This document shows positions 1 to 9,771 of a stretch of DNA of 59,275 bases, in pieces. Source of the stretch: Actinomycetota bacterium (lineage in GTDB: Bacteria; Actinomycetota; CADDZG01; WHSQ01); NCBI GenBank assembly GCA_009380005.1, contig WHSQ01000012.1, positions 1-59,275 of the forward strand, written 5' to 3'. Under the pieces are notes generated by a model. The model was not told the DNA's origin, made no database searches, and saw only the letters and a list, made by a program, of their open reading frames with translations. A program made the position numbers and the translations under genes. The stretch's first letter is position 1; every line of letters starts with the position of its first letter.

Positions 1-312
1 GAGCTCCGGATCGGCATCTCTCGCAACCAGGCGTTCAAGAACCTGTCGGAACGCACGGGCGTTCAGGAGCTGGACGAGTTCATCACCGCCATGAACCAGG
101 CAGATTCGTTCGGAGTCTCCATCGGGAAGGTGCTTCGGGTTCAGGCCGACCGTCTACGCAAACGGCGCAGCCAGAAGGCGGAGGAGAGAGCAGCGAAGAC
201 GCCGGTCAAATTGGTGTTTCCACTGGTTCTGTGCATATTCCCAGCGCTGTTCACCGTTCTCGTCGGCCCGGCGGCGATCATGATCATGGACCAGCTCTTC
301 AGCAAGATCTGA
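1..312 (+). CDS. TadC/GspF-type pilus assembly membrane protein, 3' end only
   Basis: The first frame is open from base 1 to a TGA at 310-312, so this is the C-terminal 103 residues of a gene that starts outside the window. The segment has the pattern of the second half of a type II secretion/Tad F-domain protein: a helical block with A-x-x-FGVSIGKVLRVQA, a basic stretch RLRKRRSQKAEERA that would face the cytoplasm, and a closing hydrophobic segment (VFPLVLCIFPALFTVLVGPA). Members are inner-membrane platform proteins of Tad/Flp pili. Subfamily (TadB or TadC) is inferred; the short tail after the last membrane segment fits TadC. Confidence 0.85.
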   Translation, partial: ELRIGISRNQAFKNLSERTGVQELDEFITAMNQADSFGVSIGKVLRVQADRLRKRRSQKAEERAAKTPVKLVFPLVLCIFPALFTVLVGPAAIMIMDQLFSKI

Positions 313-436
313 TGCCCTGACCTATTAGGTGCAACTGCGTATCCACATCTTTTCCACAACCTGGTTGGCTTGCCCCTGGGCAGCGCATTGAATCGGACGG
401 TGCCTCGGCGGCGAGGCATGGGGAGAGACGGCAGGT

Positions 437-1156
437 TTGGAAGTCGATCGGAGACGCGGTCAAACCGCGATCGGGCTCGAAGGGGCACCAGGCCCCCAGG
501 CCACGATCATGGTGGTGGACGACTACAGGATGTTCGCGGAGGCGTTGGACGTCCTCTTTGCCGATCTGCCGTTCGAGGTCGTGGGCATCGCGACGACGGG
601 ACGGGAAGCGCTCGATTCCATCGACGATCTCGCTCCCAGCCTGATCCTGCTGGATCTTCGACTGCCGGACATGGACGGGCTCGAGGTCGGGCGGCGGGTA
701 CTCGAGAAGAACCCAGAAGCGAAGATCATCCTGCTCACTGCCGACGAGGATCCACGGATCGGTCAAGAGGCGTTGCGCAATGGCTTCCGCGGCTATCTCA
801 CGAAACAGCTCACCGGCCGCCGGCTCATCGCGTCGATCGAGGCGGTGCTCGACGGTCAGGTCATAATCCCTCGCAAAGTGGCGGCCGCGATCACGGGTAC
901 CCGAGGCGAGGACCCACATCTCATGCTTGCCGCGTCGCTGACTCGACGTGAACGCGAGGTTCTGGGTCTCCTGGTGGAAGGTGCCACCGGTCGCGACATC
1001 GCCAGGCGCCTGGTCCTGCGACCCAATACCGTTCGCACGCACGTGCAGAACGTCCTGACGAAGCTCCAGGTCCATTCCCGTCTGGAGGCAGCGAGCGCCG
1101 CGGTTCGTTACGGCATCGTGAAGGTGCCCGATCACGAGCTCGTAGACGAGTCCTGA
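437..1156 (+). CDS. NarL/FixJ-family response regulator
   Basis: Two-domain response regulator of 239 residues. The receiver domain begins near residue 23 (TIMVVDDY gives the acidic pair), has the phosphoacceptor D73 in LILLDLRLPD, a Thr in IILLTADED and K123 in YLTKQL. The C-terminal LuxR-type helix-turn-helix (LTRREREVLGLL ... RPNTVRTHVQNVLTKL) binds DNA. The TTG at 437 is used because the receiver fold needs residues before the in-frame ATG at 509; the roughly 20 extra N-terminal residues may not all be translated. It sits 124 bp after the Tad pilus gene and just before a second regulator, with no histidine kinase nearby. Confidence 0.85.
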   Translation: MEVDRRRGQTAIGLEGAPGPQATIMVVDDYRMFAEALDVLFADLPFEVVGIATTGREALDSIDDLAPSLILLDLRLPDMDGLEVGRRVLEKNPEAKIILLTADEDPRIGQEALRNGFRGYLTKQLTGRRLIASIEAVLDGQVIIPRKVAAAITGTRGEDPHLMLAASLTRREREVLGLLVEGATGRDIARRLVLRPNTVRTHVQNVLTKLQVHSRLEAASAAVRYGIVKVPDHELVDES

Positions 1157-1208
1157 GGTTCCCACCGTTGCCGAGCTGCGAGACGCATTCCCGAACTGGA
1201 GGCGCGGG

Positions 1209-1874
1209 TTGGCTGAGATAACGATCGTCGTTGCGGACTCGCAGAAGCTCTTCTGCGCTGCCCTCGGACGCGCTCTGGACCGCGAAACCGATTTTCGACT
1301 GGTCGGGGAGGCGAGTAACGCAAGGGACGTGATCGCCACGACCGCAACGAAGAAGCCCGACGTGGTCTTGCTGGACCCCGGCCTCTCGGGTCCCGGCCTC
1401 ATGATCACGATCAGGTCGATCCTCGAACGGCATCCGGGGGCCCGAGTGGTCGTCCTTCCTCACGAGGACGACGCCGAGCTGTTGGTGAGTGCTCTCCAGG
1501 AGGGAGCGGCTGGGTACCTCCCCAAGGATCGTGGGATCTCCGAGCTGATCCGGGCCACCCGGGTGGTACACCGCGGCGAGACGCAGATCCCCCGTCACAT
1601 GATGGGTTCGCTGGTCTCGAGACTGATGCATGGGGCGCGCGACCGAGAGCGAGCCCTGCGACGGATCTTCGCGCTATCGCCGCAGGAACGGGTCGTCCTG
1701 CGAGCCCTGGCCGAGGGTCGTCCAAGCGCCGAGATCGCCCGGAAGCTCGTGCTGAGCCCGAACACCGTGAGGACGCATATCCAGAACATCCTCACGAAGC
1801 TGGGGGTCCATTCCCGCCTCGAAGCGGTCGCCTTCGTGACCATGAACGACCTGCTCGAGGACCTGCCCGCCTGA
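1209..1874 (+). CDS. NarL/FixJ-family response regulator with altered receiver
   Basis: A 221-residue paralogue of the preceding gene with a LuxR-type DNA-binding end (LSPQERVVLRALAEG ... SPNTVRTHIQNILTKLGVHSRLEA). The receiver keeps D10, the phosphoacceptor D56 (VVLLDPGLSG) and K106 (YLPKD). One member of the N-terminal acidic pair is Ala (VVADSQ) and the usual Thr/Ser switch position is Pro (VVVLPHEDD). Phosphorylation or its read-out may therefore be atypical. TTG start. It follows the first regulator by 52 bp and probably shares its transcript. Targets are unknown; the pilus gene upstream is the only contextual hint. Confidence 0.82.
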   Translation: MAEITIVVADSQKLFCAALGRALDRETDFRLVGEASNARDVIATTATKKPDVVLLDPGLSGPGLMITIRSILERHPGARVVVLPHEDDAELLVSALQEGAAGYLPKDRGISELIRATRVVHRGETQIPRHMMGSLVSRLMHGARDRERALRRIFALSPQERVVLRALAEGRPSAEIARKLVLSPNTVRTHIQNILTKLGVHSRLEAVAFVTMNDLLEDLPA

Positions 1875-1923
1875 TCGCACGGCCGGCATCCGGCCTGGGA
1901 CACCCCACGTCTAGGATGGCTGC

Positions 1924-3660
1924 GTGGCCTACGTCTCCCTCTACCGCAAGTACCGCTCCCAGGATTTCGAGGAGATCCTCGGTCAGGAGCACGTGTCCCG
2001 AACGCTCGCCAATGCCATCGACGACGGCCGGGTCCATCACGCCTACCTCTTCACCGGCCCCCGGGGGACGGGGAAGACGAGCACCGCCCGCATCCTGGCC
2101 AAGGCGCTCAACTGCGAGAAGGGCCCCACGTCCAAGCCGTGCGGGAAATGCAACTCCTGTGTTGCGATCGCCGAGGGCTCCTCGCTCGACGTGATCGAGC
2201 TCGATGCGGCCTCGCACTCCAGCGTCGATTCGACCCGCGAGATCCTGGCCGGCGTCCCCCTCGCGACGGCGGGCAGCAACAAGAAGGTGTACGTCATCGA
2301 CGAGGTCCACATGCTGACGCCTCAGTCGTTCAACGCCTTGCTCAAGACGCTCGAGGAACCGCCCCCGCATGTCGTATTCGTCCTGGCGACGACCGAGGCT
2401 CACAAGGTTCTTCCCACCATCGTGTCGCGGACGCAGCGCTTCGACTTCCGGCGCATCCCCGCAGACGTATTGCAGGATCACCTCGCCAAGATCGCCAAGC
2501 AAGAGAACATCGACGTCGCCCACGAAGCACTCGGGATCGTCGCGCGACATTCCGACGGCAGCGCCCGCGATGCCCTATCGGTCCTCGATCAGTTGTCCTC
2601 GATGGGTGGTCACATCGCCGAGGAGGATGTCGAGCGACTGCTGGGAGGTCGAACGGAGGATGCGTTCGCCGAGCTCTTCGATGCGATCTCGTCGCACGAT
2701 CTGAACGGCGTCTTCCGGGTCATCGAATCCCTCGTAGCTCGGGGCGCGGACATGAGGCAGACGGCGCTCGGCGTTCTGGAACATGCGCGCTCCCTGTTGC
2801 TGGTCAAGACCGCCCCCGAGGCCGAATCGCTGATCGACGCGTCTCCCGAGGACCGCCTCGAGCTCGTGGCGGCAGCCGGGAACGTCGGTGGGACGGCTCT
2901 GGTCAGGACGATGGACCTGGTCGCGCACGCCCTGACCGAGATGCGCAACGCGCCGGCCCACCGCCTCCTGCTCGAGATCGCGCTGATCCGGGCGACGTCG
3001 CCGGAGACGGATGCCAGCGCGTCGGGCTTGCTCGGTCGCATAGAACGCCTCGAGCGCCGGATAGGTATCGCAGGGGCCGTGGAGGACACCCCGGCGCCGT
3101 CGGTTCCGGCCCAGGCCGAGGCTCCCGCTCCGGCGCGGCCCTCGAAGGCGGTGCCCAAGCCGGCGCGCGGCAAGCCGGCGGCGAAGCCCGAGGTCGCGGA
3201 GCGTCCGGCGGCGGCGGAACCGAGCCCACCACGCGCCCCGGCCGAGTCGTCGCACGTGGGCTTGGGTCACATCAAGGATGCGTGGCCGGCCACCCTCAAG
3301 GAGGTCTCGAAGGCGAGCCGCCGTGTCGGCGCGTACCTGACGCCGTCCCGGCCCGTTGGATTCGAGGGTGACGTCCTGGCCGTCGAGGTCCAGTCCGCTT
3401 TCCACAGAGACGCGATGACGCAGCCCGCGAACCGAGATGCGCTCGCGAACGCCGTCTTCGCCAGCCTCGGGATCAAGCCGGAGATCGCTTTCGAAGCACG
3501 AGGCGAGGGCTCGGGAAGCTCTCCGTCCGGGACGGACCCGTCCCCGGCTAACCTCGTCGAAGGGGCGCCGGACGAGACACAGACCGTGGATCACGATCCG
3601 ATCGAGCTCGTGAAGAAGGGGCTGGGCGCAGAAATCGTCGAGGAGAGAGAAGACGGATGA
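1924..3660 (+). CDS. dnaX: DNA polymerase III subunit gamma/tau (clamp loader ATPase)
   Basis: Clamp-loader ATPase of the replicative polymerase, 578 residues. Visible features in order: an N-terminal LYRKYRSQDFEEILGQ signature, Walker A GPRGTGKT at 45-52, a zinc site with C64, C73, C76 and C79, Walker B VIDEVHML, and a sensor region (LATTEAHKVLPTIVSR). A Pro/Ala/Lys-rich linker of about 70 residues follows, then a C-terminal tau-like domain. GTG start at 1924, only 50 bp after the regulator gene. The stop overlaps the next start in ATGA, so dnaX, ybaB and recR form one operon, the conserved bacterial order. No A-rich slippery site was noticed. Confidence 0.97.
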   Translation: MAYVSLYRKYRSQDFEEILGQEHVSRTLANAIDDGRVHHAYLFTGPRGTGKTSTARILAKALNCEKGPTSKPCGKCNSCVAIAEGSSLDVIELDAASHSSVDSTREILAGVPLATAGSNKKVYVIDEVHMLTPQSFNALLKTLEEPPPHVVFVLATTEAHKVLPTIVSRTQRFDFRRIPADVLQDHLAKIAKQENIDVAHEALGIVARHSDGSARDALSVLDQLSSMGGHIAEEDVERLLGGRTEDAFAELFDAISSHDLNGVFRVIESLVARGADMRQTALGVLEHARSLLLVKTAPEAESLIDASPEDRLELVAAAGNVGGTALVRTMDLVAHALTEMRNAPAHRLLLEIALIRATSPETDASASGLLGRIERLERRIGIAGAVEDTPAPSVPAQAEAPAPARPSKAVPKPARGKPAAKPEVAERPAAAEPSPPRAPAESSHVGLGHIKDAWPATLKEVSKASRRVGAYLTPSRPVGFEGDVLAVEVQSAFHRDAMTQPANRDALANAVFASLGIKPEIAFEARGEGSGSSPSGTDPSPANLVEGAPDETQTVDHDPIELVKKGLGAEIVEEREDG

Positions 3661-3989
3661 GCAAAGACCTTCAGCGCATGATGAAGGAAGCCCAGAAGAT
3701 GGCCGCGCACATGCAGAAGGCGCAAGAAGAGCTCGCCGACCAGGAGGTCGAGGGCAGCGCGGGCGGGGGCGCGGTCAAGGCGCTCGTGACGGGGGACCAG
3801 CGGGTCGTCTCCATCACCATCGATCCCGGGTTCTTCGACGGTGAGCCCGACGCCGACGACGTCGAGATGCTGGGCGACACCGTTACCGCAGCGGTCAACG
3901 ACGCGCTGGACAAGGCGCGCGACGCGCAAGCCGAAGCACTCGGCCCCCTCGCGGGTGGTGCCGGGGGCCTGGGCCTGCCCGGCATGTAG
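3657..3989 (+). CDS. ybaB: YbaB/EbfC-family nucleoid-associated protein
   Basis: Small DNA-binding protein of 110 residues, usual for the family. It starts with a helical [19 protein letters not shown] segment, then a beta-rich core with [13 protein letters not shown], and ends in a Gly/Leu-rich tail ([11 protein letters not shown]). The family forms dimers that bind DNA and is nearly always encoded between dnaX and recR, as here. The start ATG overlaps the dnaX stop by 4 bp, implying translational coupling. Confidence 0.93.
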   Translation: MSKDLQRMMKEAQKMAAHMQKAQEELADQEVEGSAGGGAVKALVTGDQRVVSITIDPGFFDGEPDADDVEMLGDTVTAAVNDALDKARDAQAEALGPLAGGAGGLGLPGM

Positions 3990-4000
3990 CCGGAGCACAC

Positions 4001-4612
4001 TTGTACGCCGAACCCATCCAGCGCCTGATCGATGAGCTGGCGCGCCTTCCGGGCATCGGCCCCAAGAGCGCCCAGCGCGTCGCCTTTCACCTCTTGAAGC
4101 TGTCTGAGGATGACGCCGGTCGGCTCGCCGACGCGATCGTCGACGTGAAGGCCCGCGTCCGCCTCTGCGACGTTTGTTTCAACGTTTCGGACCAGGAGCT
4201 CTGTGAGTACTGCCGCGACGACCGCCGGGACCGGACGATGATCTGCGTGGTGCAGGAGCCTCCCGACATCGTGGCACTCGAGCGCACCCGCGAGTACGAC
4301 GGGCTGTACCACGTCCTGCAGGGGCACATCTCGCCGATCGAAGGCATCGGCCCCGAGGACCTGCGCATCGCCGAGCTGCTCGAGCGACTCAAGGCTCCTC
4401 CGGGCTCCCCCGAGGCCATCCAGGAGGTCATCGTGGCCACGAACCCCAACATAGAGGGAGAGGCCACGGCCATGTATCTGGGGCGTCTGATCGGCCCCCT
4501 GGGGGTGAAGGTCACCCGCCTGGCGAGTGGCCTGCCGGTGGGGGGCGACCTGGAGTATGCGGACGAGGTGACGCTGGGGAGGGCCCTGTCCGGCCGACGG
4601 CGAATACAATGA
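4001..4612 (+). CDS. recR: recombination mediator RecR
   Basis: RecR acts with RecF/RecO to load RecA at gaps. The 203-residue protein has an N-terminal helix-hairpin-helix ([20 protein letters not shown]), a four-cysteine zinc finger ([16 protein letters not shown]) and a Toprim domain ([16 protein letters not shown] ... [16 protein letters not shown]). The start is TTG at 4001 with GGAG five bases upstream, 11 bp after the ybaB stop. Length and domain order are normal for the family. Confidence 0.96.
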   Translation: MYAEPIQRLIDELARLPGIGPKSAQRVAFHLLKLSEDDAGRLADAIVDVKARVRLCDVCFNVSDQELCEYCRDDRRDRTMICVVQEPPDIVALERTREYDGLYHVLQGHISPIEGIGPEDLRIAELLERLKAPPGSPEAIQEVIVATNPNIEGEATAMYLGRLIGPLGVKVTRLASGLPVGGDLEYADEVTLGRALSGRRRIQ

Positions 4613-4660
4613 GTGGTCCCGCGGCGACACAGGGTTCAGAGATGTGGAAAAACCAGGTAG

Positions 4661-4687
4661 AAGGTCTTCCCCGATCTGGGCCTTTTT
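4661..4687 (+). terminator. candidate rho-independent terminator after recR
   Basis: AAGGTC (4661-4666) can pair with GGCCTT (4679-4684) around a 12-base loop, and the 3' arm runs into a five-T tract (4683-4687). It lies about 50 bp after the recR stop and before the HD-GYP gene, so it could end the dnaX-ybaB-recR transcript. The stem is short with one G-T pair, so this is tentative. Confidence 0.45.
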
Positions 4688-4729
4688 GGGACACTGATGT
4701 CCGATTGAGGTACTAGGGAGAACCCTCCG

Positions 4730-6151
4730 ATGCGCCAGCGCATGCCCTACACGAGCGTGAAGCCCTTCCTTCCGCACGCCCTCGCCGCGACGCTGGTGGT
4801 CTACGGCGTCCCGATGATCGTGACCCTGGGCCTCCTCGGGGGCGGTTCGGCCGCCCCTCCTCTGCCGGTGGCCCTGGCCGCCGGCCTGATCTTGTCCCTC
4901 GCCGCCGGCGGGATCGGCTCCTGGGCTTGGTCCCGGCGGGTCGAGTCACGCGAGATCAGCTTCGGCGAGCTGATCCTCTGGAGCTGGTTCCGCAGGAGCC
5001 AGGCCGAGGACCGCATCGAGCGGGATGCAAAGGCTCTCGCGCTGGATCCACTGGGGGTCCCCACGGCTCCGCCCGCGGGCGAGCCGCGCGACCAGGGGGC
5101 AACGCTCAGGGACCTCTCGCTCGCGCTCGAGGTGAAGGACACGTACACGCACGGCCACTCCCGCCGGGTGGAGCGTCATGTGAAGCGCACGGGTGAAGGC
5201 CTTGGACTGACCGAATCGGATCTCGACGAACTTGCATTGGCTGCAGCTCTCCACGACGTCGGCAAGATCCGCGTTCCAGACCGAGTGCTCCGCAAACCCG
5301 GTGACCTGACGATCGAAGAGCGCGTTGCCGTGGAGGAGCACGCTCTCGTCGGGGCCGCGATGGTGGCTCCGATCGGTGACGAAGGTCTTATCCAGGCGGT
5401 CCGTCACCACCACGAACGCTGGGATGGACGTGGCTATCCCCAAGGTCTAGCGGGCGGGGACATCCCCTTGCATGCCCGGATCATCGCGGTGTGCGACGCG
5501 TACGACGCGATGACCTCCACGCGGCCTTACCGTCCGAGCCTCGGACACGGGCATGCGATCGAGGTACTGCGCGAGGAGACGGGAAGTCAGTTCGATCCCG
5601 ACGTGGTCGAGGCTTTCATCTCAACGCTACCTACGCGGATACCGGTCGCGGCGATGGCGCTGTTCGCGCTGCCGCTTCGCCTGTTGCGCGAGCTCGCGGT
5701 GCCGGCGCGCCGGGTCGGGCTACAGAGCCTTGCCCCCGCAGCGGGCGCGGTCGGAGCTGCAGCCGTGATGGGTGCCGCGGTCTTCTCGCCGATCCCCGCC
5801 CCGGCACCGGCGATCGCCGCCGAGGCCACGCAGGTCGAAGAAGGCAACCCGGAGCTCGGCATACAGGTACCCGACCAGGTGCTCGGCGAGAAGGCGGAAA
5901 GGACGCAACGCAAACCCGCCGCCGAACCCACCCCCGCGCCTGCGGTGGAGACGGCCACCGAAGAAGAGGCACCCGTCGAGGTGGCCGAAGCTCAGCCCGA
6001 GCCGCGCCCGGAGCCGAAGCCGAAACCGGTGACCGAGCCCGAACCCACACCCGAACCCGAGCCGGCGGTCGTGGACTGCCGTCCGGGACCGGCCCAAGGT
6101 AAGGGGAAGGGTCCTCCCGACTGCCCGCGCGGCCGGGGGAAGAAGGGCTGA
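4730..6151 (+). CDS. membrane HD-GYP domain protein with Pro/Glu-rich tail
   Basis: 473 residues. Two N-terminal membrane segments (about 15-38 and 45-66) precede an HD-GYP domain. That domain shows H139 or H141 in TYTHGH, the metal-binding H175-D176 (ALHDVGKI), HHHERWDGRGYPQG around 226-239 with the GYP at 235-237, and DAYDAMTSTRPYRPS. The family contains cyclic-di-GMP phosphodiesterases. After the domain come a hydrophobic segment around 330-350 and a long low-complexity Pro/Glu/Lys tail ending in a basic Gly/Lys stretch. ATG at 4730 with GGGAGAA seven bases upstream. The extracytoplasmic-looking repetitive tail is unusual for this family. Catalytic activity is inferred from the intact motifs. 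Confidence 0.88.
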   Translation: MRQRMPYTSVKPFLPHALAATLVVYGVPMIVTLGLLGGGSAAPPLPVALAAGLILSLAAGGIGSWAWSRRVESREISFGELILWSWFRRSQAEDRIERDAKALALDPLGVPTAPPAGEPRDQGATLRDLSLALEVKDTYTHGHSRRVERHVKRTGEGLGLTESDLDELALAAALHDVGKIRVPDRVLRKPGDLTIEERVAVEEHALVGAAMVAPIGDEGLIQAVRHHHERWDGRGYPQGLAGGDIPLHARIIAVCDAYDAMTSTRPYRPSLGHGHAIEVLREETGSQFDPDVVEAFISTLPTRIPVAAMALFALPLRLLRELAVPARRVGLQSLAPAAGAVGAAAVMGAAVFSPIPAPAPAIAAEATQVEEGNPELGIQVPDQVLGEKAERTQRKPAAEPTPAPAVETATEEEAPVEVAEAQPEPRPEPKPKPVTEPEPTPEPEPAVVDCRPGPAQGKGKGPPDCPRGRGKKG

Positions 6152-6213
6152 CTTCGGCGTCCAGTCCGGCGCATAGCTGGGGCGTTCGCTCCCGGTTCGA
6201 TTAGCGTGAGCCC

Positions 6214-7518
6214 ATGGCATTGCTGGTCCAGAAGTATGGCGGCACCTCCGTAGGGAGCGCCGAGCGCATCCAGGCGGTGGCCCGTCGCGTGGTCGCGGCG
6301 GCCGACCGTGGCCAGAAGGTCTGCGTGGTCGTCTCCGCGATGAGCCATTCCACCGATGAGCTCGTCGACCTCGCCGCCCAGATCTCTTCCGTTCCCCACC
6401 CGCGGGAGATGGACATGCTATTGACGTCGGGCGAGCGGATATCCATGGCCTTGCTCTCGATGGCGATCATGGAGCTCGGTCGAGAGGCGATCTCGATGAC
6501 CGGATCCCAGGCGGGCATCGTCACCGACACCTCCCACGGCAGGGCGAGGATCGTCGAGGTGCGGGCGAGGCGCGTGCTCGAAGCGCTCGACGAGGGCAAG
6601 ATCGTGATCGTCGCCGGGTTCCAAGGCGTCTCGACCGAATACAACATCACCACGCTTGGGCGAGGAGGTTCCGACATGACGGCGGTCGCGCTGGCGGCCG
6701 AGCTGGATGCCGACGTCTGCGAGATCTTCACCGACGTCGACGGTGTGTTCACGGCCGATCCGCGCATCGTTCCCGAGGCGCGCCAGCTTCACGCGGTTTC
6801 CTACGAAGAGATGCTGGAGCTGAGTGCGAGCGGCGCTCGCGTGCTGCAGTTGCGTTGCGTGGAATACGCTCGTAACCACGGCGTTCTTGTCCACGTGCGC
6901 TCCTCGTTCAACGCAGAAGAAGGCACGTGGGTCCGGGAGGAGGATGAACGGATGGAGCGAGCCATCATCTCTGGGATCGCTCACGACACGTCGGAAGCCA
7001 AGGTGACGATCGTGGGCGTACCCGATAAGCCCCACGTCGCGGCGCGCGTGTTCACGCCGTTGGCCCGCGAGGGCATAAACGTCGACATGATCGTCCAGAA
7101 CATCTCAACCGATGGCCGCACCGATATCTCGTTCACGCTTCCGAAGGACGACCTCGTTCGGGCGAAGCCGTTGCTGGACGAGGTCGCGACCGGCGTGGGG
7201 GCCAGGGAGATCCAGACCGACGACAGCATCGGGAAGGTTTCGCTCGTAGGCGCCGGGATGAAGAGCCATCCGGGCGTAGCGGCGGATATGTTCGAGGCCC
7301 TCGGAGACGCCGGGATAAACATCGAGGTGATCTCCACGTCGTCGATCCGCATCTCTTGCATCGTTCGTGCTACGGACGTGGAGCAGGCTGTGAAGGTCGT
7401 GCACAAGAAGTTCGAGCTTCCGGAGGAGGCGGTGGCGCGCGAGCAGCACCCAGCCACGGCGACCGATCAGATCAAGGCGCTCCGTCCGCCCCAGAGCGAT
7501 GGAGAGGCCGCGTCATGA
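6214..7518 (+). CDS. lysC: aspartate kinase
   Basis: First step of the aspartate pathway (Lys, Thr, Met), ATP-dependent phosphorylation of aspartate. The 434-residue protein starts with the substrate motif KYGGTSVG (7-14) and has [11 protein letters not shown] and [13 protein letters not shown] in the kinase domain. Two C-terminal ACT domains follow ([17 protein letters not shown] and [19 protein letters not shown]), as in feedback-inhibited enzymes. The stop overlaps the next gene's ATG, giving the lysC-asd operon typical of actinomycetes. The ATG lies in AGCCCATGG with little Shine-Dalgarno signal. Confidence 0.97.
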   Translation: MALLVQKYGGTSVGSAERIQAVARRVVAAADRGQKVCVVVSAMSHSTDELVDLAAQISSVPHPREMDMLLTSGERISMALLSMAIMELGREAISMTGSQAGIVTDTSHGRARIVEVRARRVLEALDEGKIVIVAGFQGVSTEYNITTLGRGGSDMTAVALAAELDADVCEIFTDVDGVFTADPRIVPEARQLHAVSYEEMLELSASGARVLQLRCVEYARNHGVLVHVRSSFNAEEGTWVREEDERMERAIISGIAHDTSEAKVTIVGVPDKPHVAARVFTPLAREGINVDMIVQNISTDGRTDISFTLPKDDLVRAKPLLDEVATGVGAREIQTDDSIGKVSLVGAGMKSHPGVAADMFEALGDAGINIEVISTSSIRISCIVRATDVEQAVKVVHKKFELPEEAVAREQHPATATDQIKALRPPQSDGEAAS

Positions 7519-8540
7519 GGATCGCGATCGTCGGTGCGACGGGCGCGGTCGGGACCGAGATCCTGAAGATCCTCGAGCAGCGTGGCACCGAGGCCGACTT
7601 CGTCGCCGTCGCGTCGGAGCGTTCGGCCGGGCGCAGGCTCCCGTTCCGCGACGGACACCTCGAGGTGTCGGCGCTGGCCCCCGAGGTCTTCGATGGGGCT
7701 GACATCGCTCTCTTCGACGTTCCCGACGAAGTCTCGCTGGAGTGGGCCGAGACGGCCACGGCTCGGGGAGCCGTCGTGGTCGACAACTCGGCCGCCTACC
7801 GGATGCACCCTCAGGTACCCCTGGTCGTTCCGGAGATCAACCCCGAGGAGGCCGCGGACCCGCCCATGGGCATCATCGCCAGTGCGAACTGCACGACGCT
7901 CGCCATGGTCGTACCCCTCGCGGCGCTACACCGCGTGGCTGGGGTGAACCGCGTCATCGCCGCCTCGTACCAGGCGGCCTCCGGCGCGGGACAGGGCGGA
8001 ATCGACGAGCTCTGGGACCAGACGGAGCTAGCGGCCAAGCAGGGAGATCAGGTGCGCGCGGGCCTGGGCCGGGAGGTGCTCGAGGCGGGCGAGGTCTTCA
8101 CCCATCCGCTCGCTCTCAACGTCATCCCCCAGGCCGGTTCCTTCAAGGAGGACGGTTACACGAGCGAAGAGCTGAAGCTGTGTCACGAGACGCGCAAGAT
8201 CATGGGTTTGCCGGATCTGAGGGTGACGGCCACCTGCGTGCGGGTTCCCGTCATGGTGGGTCATGGCGTCGCGGTGCATGCCGAGTTCGACGAGGCGATC
8301 GACGTCGACGAAGCTCGTCGCATCCTGAGTGAAGCGCCGGGGGTGGAGCTCGTCGATGATCCCGACAACTTCTCGTTCCCCACGCCACTGCTCTCTGCCG
8401 GCAACGATCCTTGCTACGTCGGCCGCATCCGCCGGGACCACTTCGACGATCGGGCGCTCGTGATGTTCTGCGTCGCGGACAACCTGCGCAAGGGAGCGGC
8501 TCTCAACACGGTCCAGATAGCCGAGCTCCTGATCGGCTAG
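7515..8540 (+). CDS. asd: aspartate-semialdehyde dehydrogenase
   Basis: Reduces aspartyl phosphate to aspartate semialdehyde with NADPH. The 341-residue protein opens with a nucleotide-binding [13 protein letters not shown], has the catalytic cysteine C126 in IIASANCTT, and later the substrate-binding stretch [16 protein letters not shown]. The reading frame is open further upstream, but the ATG at 7515 overlapping the lysC stop is the true start because it begins exactly at the Rossmann motif. Its stop overlaps the stop of the convergent DUF763 gene in the palindrome CTAG. Confidence 0.97.
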   Translation: MRIAIVGATGAVGTEILKILEQRGTEADFVAVASERSAGRRLPFRDGHLEVSALAPEVFDGADIALFDVPDEVSLEWAETATARGAVVVDNSAAYRMHPQVPLVVPEINPEEAADPPMGIIASANCTTLAMVVPLAALHRVAGVNRVIAASYQAASGAGQGGIDELWDQTELAAKQGDQVRAGLGREVLEAGEVFTHPLALNVIPQAGSFKEDGYTSEELKLCHETRKIMGLPDLRVTATCVRVPVMVGHGVAVHAEFDEAIDVDEARRILSEAPGVELVDDPDNFSFPTPLLSAGNDPCYVGRIRRDHFDDRALVMFCVADNLRKGAALNTVQIAELLIG

Positions 8541-9613
8541 TCGGTCTCAAGGTCGCCGAGTCTGGCGAGGCGACGCAGCGCTTTCTCCTTCTCGGTGCGA
8601 CCCAGTCTGGCTTCGCGCACGGCGCTCTCCACGGAACGGATCGTCGTGTCGTAGAGCTGGCGATCCACCGGGAAGGGCGTGCCGTCCTTCCCACCGTGTG
8701 CAAACGAGTAACTGACCGGATCGCGGATCGAGGCAGGTTCTCCGTAGGTGAGCTCCGCGACCATCGACAGGGCGCGCAATCCCTTGGCCCCCACGCCCGA
8801 CACGCCGAGGAGCTCGGTGAAATCCTTCGGTTGAGCCTCGTACGACTTCACCAGGATGCGGTCGAGGCGCCTGGGATCGAGATCACCGATGCGGATCCAG
8901 TGATGCCGTGGCATCGAGAGCTCGCGCATGCGCGCGATCTCGGCGGTCACCTTCGATGGGTGTTCGCGCGCCAGCTCCACCGAAACCGACCTGTTGCTTC
9001 CCCCTTCACCTGCAACGAGGTTGAGCACGCCCTGCTCCGCGACCCCCGCGACCCCGGCGTGCGGGTCCTCGTCGAACGCCCCCGAGTTCATCCAGTGGTA
9101 CCGACGGGCCATGCCGGTGCCGTCGTTCAACCCCTGTTGCACGACCGACCACGCGCCGTCCTTCGTGAGCAGGAAGCTGTGGTGATAGATCTGGTAGCCG
9201 TCCTGCACCGCGGCCGAGTCGACCTTCGCCGATAGCCTGCTGGCGCGCGCGAGGGGCTGGGGATCGAGCCCCCACCTCTCCGACGCCGATTCGATCTCGG
9301 CCGGCGTCCGACGCGACGTCTTGCCCTTCCCACCGGCGACGATGACTCCCACGTCGTCGGCGAGCCCGGTGAGGCCCTCCTTGAGAGCGCCGCAGGCCGT
9401 CGTGGTGACGCCGCTCGAATGCCAGTCGAAGCCCAGGACCGTTCCGAAGGCCTGGAACCACACGGGATCGGAGACGCGGCGAAGCAGGCCCGCCGGACCC
9501 TCGTTGTCCACGATCGCCAGGCTCATCTCCCGAGCCAGCCGGCGCATCCGGTCGAACAGCCACGCCGGGGCCCGGCCGGCGTGGAGCGGCAGATCGGCCC
9601 TTCCCGTCCTCAT
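8537..9613 (-). CDS. DUF763 family protein
   Basis: A 358-residue protein of a family best known from archaea and scattered bacteria, without an assigned reaction. Recognised from RTGRADLPLHAGRAPAWLF at the start, the DPVWFQAFGTVLGFDWHSSG block and the repeated helix-hairpin-like LLGVSGVGAKGLRALSMVAEL near the C-terminus, which resembles a DNA-binding HhH. The open frame reaches 9733, but the conserved family start is the ATG at 9613, so the upstream 40 residues are left out. It is convergent with asd (stops overlap) and divergent from the peptidase. A role in DNA metabolism is a guess from the HhH-like segment. Confidence 0.75.
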   Translation of the reverse strand: MRTGRADLPLHAGRAPAWLFDRMRRLAREMSLAIVDNEGPAGLLRRVSDPVWFQAFGTVLGFDWHSSGVTTTACGALKEGLTGLADDVGVIVAGGKGKTSRRTPAEIESASERWGLDPQPLARASRLSAKVDSAAVQDGYQIYHHSFLLTKDGAWSVVQQGLNDGTGMARRYHWMNSGAFDEDPHAGVAGVAEQGVLNLVAGEGGSNRSVSVELAREHPSKVTAEIARMRELSMPRHHWIRIGDLDPRRLDRILVKSYEAQPKDFTELLGVSGVGAKGLRALSMVAELTYGEPASIRDPVSYSFAHGGKDGTPFPVDRQLYDTTIRSVESAVREARLGRTEKEKALRRLARLGDLETD

Positions 9614-9771
9614 CGGGGCAGTATCGCGACCGCCTGAGACACGGAACCGCACCCGGTCGGGCCGGCCTGTGCGCTCTCGGCCTCGCAACTCCGCAGAGAG
9701 TACGTCTCGTGACCGGCCGGTGAGATGGGGCACAATCGCCCGAGGTTGGTGCCGGCCGAGTAGGAGGCTCA

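Noticed and set aside
1924-3660. Programmed frameshift in dnaX producing a short gamma form
   Set aside because: No A-rich slippery heptamer followed by a hairpin was seen in the frame.
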